In this document: positions 24,972-32,869 of the stretch, piece after piece | Layout: each line of letters opens with the position of its first letter | Numbering within the stretch: position 1 is the first letter of the stretch | Assembly (NCBI RefSeq): GCF_048572895.1 | Contig: NZ_CP183878.1 | Span: 2,418,001 to 2,482,000 of the forward strand | Length of the DNA: 64,000 bases | Direction: 5' to 3' | Source of the DNA: Psychrobacillus sp048572895 | GTDB taxonomy: Bacteria > Bacillota > Bacilli > Bacillales_A > Planococcaceae | Notes under the pieces: model-generated | Seen by the model: the letters and a program-made list of their open reading frames with translations, nothing else | Told to the model about the DNA's origin: nothing | Databases searched by the model: none | Program-made: the position numbers and the translations under genes

Positions 24972-26636
24972 TCAATCCGTTGTTGCAACACGCAGAACTT
25001 CCTCTGTAGTTGTTAACCCTTCTTTTACTTTCAATAGCCCATCTTCTAATAAACTAAAATATCCGGATTCTTTCATATAATCTCGTAGCACCAGCGTGCT
25101 TTGGCCAGTCAAAATTACACTTTTAACAAATTCATCCACTGCAAGAATTTCATGAATAGCTATACGTCCACGATAACCGGTGTTATTACACGATGGACAT
25201 CCTCTTCCTCGGACTATTTCCTTTATATCCATTCCATGTTCAGCAAAAATAACTTTCTCTCGGTCATTAGGTATGTGCGTTGCTTTACAATCACGACAAA
25301 CTTTTCGAACTAGACGCTGCGCCACAACACCAACTAACGAAGAAGAAAGTAAGAATGGTTCTACCCCCATATCCTTCATACGAGAGACTGACTCTACAGC
25401 ACTATTTGTATGTAACGTACTCAATACAAGGTGACCGGTTAACGAAGCACGTACTGCAATCTGAGCAGTTTCTAAGTCACGAATTTCTCCAACCATTACG
25501 ATATCAGGATCCTGACGTAAAATGGATCTCAGACCAGCAGCGAAAGTTAATCCAACTTCTTCACGAACTTGAATTTGATTGATACCGTGTAACTGGTATT
25601 CCACTGGATCTTCTACAGTAATAATATTAACGTCTTCTCCGTTAAGCTGATTAAGTGTAGCGTATAATGTAGAAGATTTACCTGATCCTGTTGGACCTGT
25701 TATTAGTACAATGCCATTAGGCTTTTCAATCATTTTATTAAAGGTTTCATAATTCTTCTTATTGAATCCTAGCTTGTCTATGCTATTCATAGCACTACTA
25801 ATATCTAAAATACGCATTACTACCTTTTCGCCATATATCGTAGGTAAAGTAGAAACTCGAATATCTACTGGCTTCATATTCACTGAAACCTTAATACGTC
25901 CGTCCTGAGGTAATCGATTTTCCGTAATATTTAAATTCCCCATTATCTTAATTCGAGCCAATATAACATTTTGCATATGCTTTGGAAGTGCTCTTTCCAA
26001 TTTTAATACACCATCAACCCTGTACCGAACCCGTAGTTCTGTTTCCTGTGGATCAAAATGAACATCACTCGCTCGTTGCGCAACACCATTGGCAATAATT
26101 TGATTCACTAACCGAACGATTGGTGAATCCTCATCCGTTATTTGCGTATCATTTTCGAGCTCCGTTGGTGTCATATCTAATAAGGCTTGATCCATCGATT
26201 CCTGCAAGTCATAATACTTCGTTATAGTACGGAACACATCGTCTTTAGCCGCAATACTTGTTTCAATTTGACAGCCCGTCGCCATGCGAACTTCCTCAAT
26301 AGCAAAATAGTCCATCGGATCAGCCATAGCTATTAATAGTTTATTCTTATCTTTACGAATAGGCATAATATGTGTTCGCTTGACTAACTCTTTTGGGACT
26401 AAATGAATCAGTTCGGGGTCGATTGAAAATTGATTTAAACTAACATGAGGAATCCCTAACTGAAACTCAAGTACTTCTATTAACTGCTGCTCGGTAAGCA
26501 AATTTTCTCTAATAAGAAAATCCCCAAGCTTTTCATCACGGCTTTTATTCGTTAATGCATATTCTAATTGTTCATTAGTAATAACATATGATTCTACTAA
26601 TAAATCTCCTAAACGTTTGCGTGCATTACTCTTCAT
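24972..26636 (-). CDS. pilB: Type IV pilus extension ATPase PilB with MshEN domain
   Basis: A 554-residue extension motor. The first 60 residues hold two copies of an MshEN-type motif (RLGDLLVESYVITNEQLEYAL and KLGDFLIRENLLTEQQLIEVL), the module shown in MshE and other PilB proteins to bind c-di-GMP. Then come the N2 domain (DVHFDPQE, RVDG), Walker A GPTGSGKSSTLYATL, EDPVEYQL, DPDIVMVGEIRD, GHLVLSTLHTN, and the four-cysteine zinc motif CRDC ... CPSC. In the first MshEN motif a usual Gly is Tyr and the final Gln is Lys, so binding affinity is uncertain. Confidence 0.93.
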   Translation of the reverse strand: MKSNARKRLGDLLVESYVITNEQLEYALTNKSRDEKLGDFLIRENLLTEQQLIEVLEFQLGIPHVSLNQFSIDPELIHLVPKELVKRTHIMPIRKDKNKLLIAMADPMDYFAIEEVRMATGCQIETSIAAKDDVFRTITKYYDLQESMDQALLDMTPTELENDTQITDEDSPIVRLVNQIIANGVAQRASDVHFDPQETELRVRYRVDGVLKLERALPKHMQNVILARIKIMGNLNITENRLPQDGRIKVSVNMKPVDIRVSTLPTIYGEKVVMRILDISSAMNSIDKLGFNKKNYETFNKMIEKPNGIVLITGPTGSGKSSTLYATLNQLNGEDVNIITVEDPVEYQLHGINQIQVREEVGLTFAAGLRSILRQDPDIVMVGEIRDLETAQIAVRASLTGHLVLSTLHTNSAVESVSRMKDMGVEPFLLSSSLVGVVAQRLVRKVCRDCKATHIPNDREKVIFAEHGMDIKEIVRGRGCPSCNNTGYRGRIAIHEILAVDEFVKSVILTGQSTLVLRDYMKESGYFSLLEDGLLKVKEGLTTTEEVLRVATTD

Positions 26637-26658
26637 CACTTATCACCCCAGCCTGTAC

Positions 26659-28017
26659 TTATTTTGATCCGTCTATGATGTTACCAGCTTTGTCAAAGTA
26701 ACTCCCCTCCGGAAGTCCGTCAGAATCCTCTTCGTTTGCTGGTGGTGTAGTATTTGAATGTTCCTTTCCGCTTTCCACAACAGGGCTAGTATTTCTCGAA
26801 GACTTATCATTAATATCCGTCAACCCATCTCCATTCATGTCAATTGCAAAATCAGGATCCTGCGTAGTCGAAGTTTCAGATACTATAGATGACTTAAGTA
26901 CGATTCTATTAACTGGTGGATAATAATCTTGGCTGACTAAATCTTCTTTTTCATATGGACCTGCTTTATCTGAGATCGTCCGATACACTGACGCTCTCAA
27001 ACCAGGCTTCCCTTCTTGCATTAGCTCTTCTTCATTTGGTTTAAGTTCCGATGAATACCTATAAATAGTTCTTGGAGTAATTTCTTTCTCACTTACCTGA
27101 TATTCAACAACAGTCTCTGTAGGCACTGAGTAAATTTCTACTAAAAGCTCAGAGCCTTTAACACTAATTTTTATACTTGCAGGTGCATTATTTGTATTTA
27201 TAAATTTCAAATCTTTTGTTCTACTTATTTTAGCTTCGATACCTGGCTCTAAATAATTTGGTATTTTCCCTTGTGAATGGCGTTCTACAACTTCAAAATT
27301 CGTCTGAAGAACGGCACTATAAATCATAGAAGCAACAAAGTTTATAGTTTCATCAGAAGACTCTAAGTTAATGCCTTCCATATGTTCATTTATTGAAAAC
27401 ATTTCGCCATTTCCAATTACCTTTTCATTTAATGTGGAAATAATTTCATTTAAGTTATTAGGATTAATAGTAATTTCTTCTATATCAAAAGCAATACGGT
27501 CAACTTGAAACAAAGACATATCCAGAGCAACAGTTTCTATTGGTTCGTAAAATAACATGCCTACTTGGTTCTTAATTACCTCAAGAGTTGCTTCTGTGTC
27601 CAAATGTCCGTTTTCATTAATTAACGCAGTCAGTTCTGGACTCACTACAACTTGTAAAGGAAGATGAACAGTCGGTGCTGACTCCCAAAATGCGTACCAG
27701 GCTGTACTAGTTTGATCCTTAAACTGCTTCACTGTAGACTCTACATCGAAAGTGAACCATCCTGGTTCTAATGTTATGTCTACATTATTTCCAGTTAATT
27801 GAATAGAAGTCTGTTTCCATTCCATTACTTTTGAATTTAATAGAGAAATAATTTCATCTCTATCAAGAGATTCCACTTGCTGTCCTCCCACGCTAGAACC
27901 AGAACTTTCACTTTCCGCGCTTACATGTCGTTGCAAAGGGGTAAAATTACTAGACCACAAATAAAATAGAAATGATGTTAAGATAACTAAAACAACTGTT
28001 TTCCAAATGATTTTCAC
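26659..28017 (-). CDS. Secreted VanW-family protein with G5-like domain and Ca-binding-like tail
   Basis: The first gene of the pilus operon encodes a 452-residue exported protein with an N-terminal membrane helix (TVVLVILTSFLFYLWSS). Residues about 200-320 match the VanW family (EMFSINEHMEGIN ... ASMIYSAVLQTNFEVVERHSQG ... KDLKFINTNNAPASIKI), followed by a G5-like stretch (ITPRTIYRYSSELKPNEEEL then EGKPGLRASVYRTI) and an Asp-rich tail with DMNGDGLTDIND, which looks like a calcium-binding loop. It starts at GTG and ends 22 bp before pilB. Function is unknown; a cell-wall-bound pilus accessory role is inferred from its place. Confidence 0.7.
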   Translation of the reverse strand: MKIIWKTVVLVILTSFLFYLWSSNFTPLQRHVSAESESSGSSVGGQQVESLDRDEIISLLNSKVMEWKQTSIQLTGNNVDITLEPGWFTFDVESTVKQFKDQTSTAWYAFWESAPTVHLPLQVVVSPELTALINENGHLDTEATLEVIKNQVGMLFYEPIETVALDMSLFQVDRIAFDIEEITINPNNLNEIISTLNEKVIGNGEMFSINEHMEGINLESSDETINFVASMIYSAVLQTNFEVVERHSQGKIPNYLEPGIEAKISRTKDLKFINTNNAPASIKISVKGSELLVEIYSVPTETVVEYQVSEKEITPRTIYRYSSELKPNEEELMQEGKPGLRASVYRTISDKAGPYEKEDLVSQDYYPPVNRIVLKSSIVSETSTTQDPDFAIDMNGDGLTDINDKSSRNTSPVVESGKEHSNTTPPANEEDSDGLPEGSYFDKAGNIIDGSK

Positions 28018-28106
28018 TTTTTAATTACCCCTTTTCACTAATAACTATTCGTACCCTAATTATAAATAGGTATTATTACTCTATACTCTGTTAAAACACA
28101 ATACTT

Positions 28107-28137
28107 TTGACACAATAAAACTATGTATCCTTATATT
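28107..28137 (+). promoter_or_regulatory. Candidate sigma-A promoter for the minor-pilin operon
   Basis: TTGACA followed after 19 nt by TATATT (or after 18 by TTATAT) points toward the plus-strand minor pilins. The 339-bp spacer 28018-28356 between the two divergent pilus operons is very AT-rich. This would leave an untranslated leader of about 210 nt. I see nothing else in the spacer that I can name. Confidence 0.45.
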
Positions 28138-28356
28138 ATTCTAATATACATTGATTCTTTATACTTATTTATATATTATTAAGCTACCAATTACAAGACT
28201 TAAAAAAATAGAATAGAAAAGAAATTAATTACAATGTTTCATAGAGACGACCTAGTCAACATGTCTACTCTAACTTAGTATAGTATATGTAACCCTACTG
28301 TGAACAAAAGAAACATATATTCTACAAATTTCATAGTTAAAAAGGATGATTACTCT

Positions 28357-28788
28357 ATGTTTAAAAAAATAAATAATACAAACGGTTTTACACTAGTTGA
28401 AGTGTTAGCTTCTACCGTTATTTTAACTCTTTTATTAACATCTTTTCTAATCGTGTTCATCCAATCAGTTAAAACAAATAAAACTTCAGAACATATCATA
28501 GATGCTACGTATATCGCACAGACAGAGATGGAAGAGATTTATGCAATTAGTATAAAAACTAAATATGGTTCAAGAGATATGACTCTTAGAGGTTTAAATT
28601 ACATAAAAAAAGAGGATGAATCTGGCTGGAGTGTATTTGAAAGAAATCGAGATACAGGTGAACTGATAAAGGTTAAATTAAAAAATAAAAAAGGAACTAT
28701 GGATCGTGTACTTATAGAAGTGAAAGATAAAGACACCCTCCGTGCTCAAATGGAAAATGTCTTAGTATGGAAGGTGGATCAGGAGTGA
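28357..28788 (+). CDS. Minor pilin, PilV/GspI-like prepilin
   Basis: The ATG chosen, 7 nt after AAAGGA, gives MFKKINNTNGFTLVEVLAST, a classic class III prepilin signal with cleavage after Gly and Glu at +5, followed by a hydrophobic helix (VILTLLLTSFLIVFIQSV). The mature part is short and charged, of about 130 residues, with AQTEMEEIYAISI as in PilV-like minor pilins. A longer reading from an upstream ATG lacks a good ribosome binding site. It is the first of three plus-strand prepilin genes, opposite in direction to the main pilus operon. Confidence 0.82.
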   Translation: MFKKINNTNGFTLVEVLASTVILTLLLTSFLIVFIQSVKTNKTSEHIIDATYIAQTEMEEIYAISIKTKYGSRDMTLRGLNYIKKEDESGWSVFERNRDTGELIKVKLKNKKGTMDRVLIEVKDKDTLRAQMENVLVWKVDQE

Positions 28789-29216
28789 AAAAGTATATTA
28801 ACAATGAAAAAGGACTTACTTTAGTAGAAATGCTAGCTGTCATTATCATTGGTGCTATTATAATAGTATTAGTTTCAAATATTCACTTATTTACTCAAAA
28901 ACAATTCAAAAGTCAATCAGAAAAAACAGGACAACTATATAGTGTCACATATGCTGCAAAAGTGATTACGAAAGAGATTAGGAAAACCGATGGAAGTGCA
29001 ATTATAACGAATACCACTAATAATGACAAAATATCTATAACGAACGAGATTGAATATAGTTATGATAAAGTCAATAAATCGATAATAGCAAAAAACGGGA
29101 CCGTTTTAGCAAGAAACATTAAGGAATTCTATGTTAAGAAAAATGGTAACGAAGTGATACTAAAAATTATTAGTGTTGATAATGAAAAAGTTAACACGAA
29201 AATAATTCTAAGATAA
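28785..29216 (+). CDS. Minor pilin, PilW/GspJ-like prepilin
   Basis: GTG start overlaps the previous stop (GTGA) and is preceded by AAGGTGG. The product begins MKKYINNEKGLTLVEMLAVIIIGAIIIVLV: leader, Gly cleavage site, Glu at +5 and hydrophobic helix. The mature domain (about 110 residues) is beta-strand-like with alternating Ile/Asn/Lys, resembling PilW/GspJ-type minor pilins. Translational coupling with the neighbour fits a tip complex made in fixed ratio. Confidence 0.8.
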   Translation: MKKYINNEKGLTLVEMLAVIIIGAIIIVLVSNIHLFTQKQFKSQSEKTGQLYSVTYAAKVITKEIRKTDGSAIITNTTNNDKISITNEIEYSYDKVNKSIIAKNGTVLARNIKEFYVKKNGNEVILKIISVDNEKVNTKIILR

Positions 29217-29237
29217 TACAAAAGAAGGGTGAATAAT

Positions 29238-30737
29238 ATGGAAAAACCTCTGAAAAGTAATCATTTTCACAGAAATAATAGTGGATTTACCCTTGTTGGC
29301 GTATTAATGGTGCTTGTCATTATATCCGTTCTTGGAATAAGCATTCTTATGATTACATCAAACTTCGTAAAAGTATCAACTGGAGAACGCAATGACCAAT
29401 CCGTGTTTTATATTGCAGAAGCAGGTTTAACTGTCGAACTAGATGAAATAGAAAATAAAATACAAACTGCTTATAGTAAGACTAATGATATAGGAAGCTT
29501 TTTCAACGAATTATCCACTAAAATCCTAACTTCCGATAAACAATCTTCAGCAACATTCGAGAAAACATTTGAGAATGTTTTACCTATAGCGAAAATAGAT
29601 GTGAAAGAATTAAATAAAGGAAACCCTACAAGGAACTACAAAGTTACTTCTACTGGTTTTATTAATAATAAGAAAAGAGTATTGGAGCGTGAATTTTCTG
29701 TAACATGGGTGCCTAAGAGTAATGTAATTGAGAATATGGCGGCATATGTGAAAACCACTATAACAATGAAAAATGGTAGTATCACTGGAAGTATCGGAAC
29801 TACAAAAACAGGGGCTGACAGTGTGATAGCTACTGGAGGTAGTATAAGCAAAGGCTCATCAATCTATGTGCCAATAGGATCTGAGGGAACAGCAGTAAAC
29901 AAACTTCATTGGATGTCTAGTATTCCTGATGCGATTGGGGTTAAAATGGACCCCTTCCCCAGTTTACCCACTTTTCCTCCGTTTCCTAATCTACCGTTGC
30001 CGGATAATAAACTTGTTGGCAAAACAAATAAATATTTAATACAAGATGGGAATGTGCTTGTTAATTCGAATGGCGATGGTTGTCAGCCTTCAGAAAATTA
30101 TCGAATAGACTTAATTAATAACCAACAATTTAATGAGATCAAAATGGAAAATAATTGCTCTCTTATTTTTAGTACAGGAAATTCAGATAAGGAAATTGTT
30201 GTAAATCATCTCAACATAATTAACGGGCACATTGTATTAATAGGCACCGGGAAACTAGCGATATATGTAAAAGATAATATTACTATGGGTAGCGGAGCTA
30301 CAATAAATGATAATGGCAACGCTGAAAAGATTAATATTTATCTAAAAGGTTCTGAGAAATCTAATAACGCAAAAACTTTTTCATTAGCGGGGGCTCAAAA
30401 AATATATGGCTCGTTATATGCGGAAGATGCAGACATAGAACTCGCTGGAGGTGGTGGATTTAACGGAAATTTATTTACCGGTGGAAAAAGTTTTCGGGTT
30501 TCGGGAGGTTCTTGGGTTAATTCCCCATTGCTATTTGCTCCAAATGCAACATTCATCCATTCTAATGGAACGATAAACGGAAAAATTATAGCAAATTCAT
30601 ATGAAATAACTGGTGGAGCAATGCTGAATTATGCTGAAATAAAAATTAAAAATGGTCCGATTTCGCCTGGTAATATCTCAGGACTTGAAGGATCTGGGAA
30701 CGTAATAATTCAAAAAAAATCTTTACAGGAAAAGTAG
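29238..30737 (+). CDS. Large PilX/GspK-like tip pilin with adhesin-like C-terminal domain
   Basis: A 499-residue prepilin. The ATG follows AAGAAGGG at 8 nt. After SGFTLVGVLMVLVIISVLGI the usual Glu at +5 is Gly, as in GspK-type subunits that sit at the fibre tip. The helix and QSVFYIAEAGLTVELDEIE are PilX-like. From residue about 170 on, the chain is Gly/Ser/Asn/Ile-rich with repeating short beta segments (GSITGSIGTTKTGADSV, ELAGGGGFNGNLF), a Pro-rich linker (FPSLPTFPPFPNLPLP), and two cysteines. This resembles a beta-helical, filament-tip adhesin or polymerising domain. Specific ligand unknown. Confidence 0.78.
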   Translation: MEKPLKSNHFHRNNSGFTLVGVLMVLVIISVLGISILMITSNFVKVSTGERNDQSVFYIAEAGLTVELDEIENKIQTAYSKTNDIGSFFNELSTKILTSDKQSSATFEKTFENVLPIAKIDVKELNKGNPTRNYKVTSTGFINNKKRVLEREFSVTWVPKSNVIENMAAYVKTTITMKNGSITGSIGTTKTGADSVIATGGSISKGSSIYVPIGSEGTAVNKLHWMSSIPDAIGVKMDPFPSLPTFPPFPNLPLPDNKLVGKTNKYLIQDGNVLVNSNGDGCQPSENYRIDLINNQQFNEIKMENNCSLIFSTGNSDKEIVVNHLNIINGHIVLIGTGKLAIYVKDNITMGSGATINDNGNAEKINIYLKGSEKSNNAKTFSLAGAQKIYGSLYAEDADIELAGGGGFNGNLFTGGKSFRVSGGSWVNSPLLFAPNATFIHSNGTINGKIIANSYEITGGAMLNYAEIKIKNGPISPGNISGLEGSGNVIIQKKSLQEK

Positions 30738-30864
30738 TGAATCTTGCTCTGTTTAACTTTTCTATTTAATTCTAATAATTTTAGATAATTCGGATGGAGC
30801 GAATTTCAATTATATCAATAAAAAAACGTCCTTTCGTACAAATTAAAAATATTTAAGTCTGACA

Positions 30865-30923
30865 AAGGGAATGTTTAGTTTTGTAACCGATAAATTTAAG
30901 TTACAAAATAGAAAGATTCCCTT
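30865..30923. repeat. Long two-part inverted repeat after the minor-pilin operon
   Basis: Outer arms AAGGGAAT...ATTCCCTT (30865-30872 / 30916-30923) extend with one mismatch to 12 bp, and inner arms TTTTGTAAC / GTTACAAAA (30879-30887 / 30900-30908) pair around a 12-nt loop. It lies 130 bp past the last pilin gene and lacks a T-run. It could be a weak terminator or the remains of a small palindromic element. The rest of the 333-bp gap 30738-31070 holds only the terminator near 31026. Confidence 0.6.
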
Positions 30924-31025
30924 ATGTTCTGATAAACTTAATAATCCTATGTAAATAATGAAACAAAAATAAAGAAATACTCCGGCTAATACCTATTTCT
31001 TCTTGTGCCATTGATATTCTAAATA

Positions 31026-31062
31026 AAGCGAGGGTATCCAAACACTGGATGTCCTCGCTTTT
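31026..31062. terminator. Terminator after the GAF-GGDEF gene
   Basis: Stem AAGCGAGG-acatcc / ggatac-CCTCGCTT with a short loop and T/A-rich flanks, directly past the stop codon of the minus-strand gene at 31071. It can also stop plus-strand transcription from the minor pilins. Confidence 0.8.
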
Positions 31063-31070
31063 AATGTTGT

Positions 31071-32774
31071 CTATTTCACATACTCCGCAACCCTGTTCCT
31101 ACCCGCCTGCTTCGCCCCAATATACAAGGCACGGTCTGCATTTCGAAGTAGTGACATTCCTTCGTCACTATCTTCTGGTGCCGTAGAGACTCCAATACTT
31201 GCGGTGATGAATATTATTTCTTCTCGTGATACTTTGCCTAAATCGAGAGGTACCATAAATGGTGTTTGTTCGACTTTGCGACGAAGCTGCTCGGCCACAT
31301 TCATTGCCTGTAATTTCGAATAATTCGGCAAGATAATAACGAATTCTTCTCCGCCATATCTTGCAACTGTCCCACTAGAACCAATTTCCTCTTTAATAAT
31401 ATTAGCAAATTCTTGTAAAATAATATTTCCACTATGGTGGCCATACGTATCGTTGACACCTTTAAATTTATCGATGTCCATCATGATTAAAGAAACTGTT
31501 TTAAAGGCTCCATTATTTAACCTATGCATGTCCAGCTTTAGTTGTTTGTCTAAATACCTATAATTATAAATTTTCGTTAGCTCGCAAATTTCACTTTTCT
31601 CTACTGCTTCTTTTACATATCTTGCTTTTTCTAAGGAAACAGCAAAATAAGAGCATAACAGATGAACAATTTTTAGCTGATAAGATTCAAATGCAAACTT
31701 CTGTCTTGCAGCTAAAATAAGAACGCCTTCAATTCTTTGGTTTCTATAGATAGGCACACACATAACGCTTTGCATATCATTTGCTAAAAAAGGCGGCTTC
31801 AAATGAGTCCATTCTGATTGCTTATTATACAGAATTGGCTCTCCTTTTTCATACCCTTTCCCTGCAAGACTAAATTTTATATCCTCGTGAGCATATTCCA
31901 ATTCTCTATTTTCCCCATCTTCTCTAGCTCGTAAAATATAAAACTCATTGTTTACATCATCTACAATGTAACCTGCATCAAATGGGAACATATCTGATAA
32001 TCTCCTCAAGAACAGATCTAAAATTTCTGTCGAAGTCATACGCTCCGCAAGCTGATGACCAAACTCACTTGCCTTGTTTAAATCGGCATTTACTTTTTCC
32101 GAATCACTATACATTCGTATTAACAATGAAATAGATATCAATGGTAAACCTAATAACCAGAGAGCTGTTGCTCCTATTATGTTCTCAAATAGATATAAGC
32201 TTAAACCAAAAGGTAATGTAATAAACAAACATGCAAATTCCCAATAGAAATCTTTTGACAAGTATAGAGGATTCATATCACATAAATATTCCCTTATATA
32301 AAGCACCAAGTGATTTATTAATAAATAGGAGATTGCAAAAATAGAACCATAGACAATAATATCACTAATATTTACACTACCTATTTCATAGCCTAAAGAA
32401 ATTACCAAAGCACCACTTAGAATAGAAACTGAAAAAAACATAAATGAATTAAAAAAGTATTTATATAATGAGTCTCGAGATATCTTCAAATGGTATGATA
32501 GCGGTATCATACATATCTGCATGGAAATTAGCTCTGCTAAAATTCCAAACTTTAAAAAGATTGCGATTTGAACCCATATGACCAAAACGAATGTAGTTCC
32601 AGCTAAAAAAAATGGGAAAATGCTCGACAGTAACGCCAACAGTAAAAAAGCCCAGTAACCTTCCCAATCACCTGGTTTGACGGGAGAATATAAATACATG
32701 AAGAGAGTTCCAGGCGGAACAAATAATAGCCACAAAGCAAACATAATTCTTTGTGCTTTTTTAGAAAAATTCAT
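31071..32774 (-). CDS. Membrane GAF-GGDEF diguanylate cyclase
   Basis: A 567-residue protein with about seven or eight hydrophobic segments (residues 1-220), a GAF-like sensor domain (residues about 240-390, FPFDAGYIVDDVNNEFYILRA ... MQSVMCVPIYRNQRIEGVLIL) and a C-terminal GGDEF domain (LTKIYNYRYLDKQL, MDIDKFKGVNDTYGHHSGN, ARYGGEEFVIILPN near residue 473). The active-site GGEEF is intact and the I-site position reads GSSG, so product inhibition is likely lost. It lies between the pilus island and folC with its own terminator, so it is probably a separate transcript. Confidence 0.87.
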   Translation of the reverse strand: MNFSKKAQRIMFALWLLFVPPGTLFMYLYSPVKPGDWEGYWAFLLLALLSSIFPFFLAGTTFVLVIWVQIAIFLKFGILAELISMQICMIPLSYHLKISRDSLYKYFFNSFMFFSVSILSGALVISLGYEIGSVNISDIIVYGSIFAISYLLINHLVLYIREYLCDMNPLYLSKDFYWEFACLFITLPFGLSLYLFENIIGATALWLLGLPLISISLLIRMYSDSEKVNADLNKASEFGHQLAERMTSTEILDLFLRRLSDMFPFDAGYIVDDVNNEFYILRAREDGENRELEYAHEDIKFSLAGKGYEKGEPILYNKQSEWTHLKPPFLANDMQSVMCVPIYRNQRIEGVLILAARQKFAFESYQLKIVHLLCSYFAVSLEKARYVKEAVEKSEICELTKIYNYRYLDKQLKLDMHRLNNGAFKTVSLIMMDIDKFKGVNDTYGHHSGNIILQEFANIIKEEIGSSGTVARYGGEEFVIILPNYSKLQAMNVAEQLRRKVEQTPFMVPLDLGKVSREEIIFITASIGVSTAPEDSDEGMSLLRNADRALYIGAKQAGRNRVAEYVK

Positions 32775-32869
32775 CCGACTATTAATCTCCTTTCAGTCTA
32801 AATAACTACTACTAAATACACGTTATAATGTAATTATTATATCACTAAGTTCACTGAAAGTTTCAATTA

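Noticed and set aside
26659..28017. Vancomycin resistance gene
   Set aside because: The VanW family match does not imply resistance; no van ligase or dehydrogenase genes are present and the context is a pilus operon.
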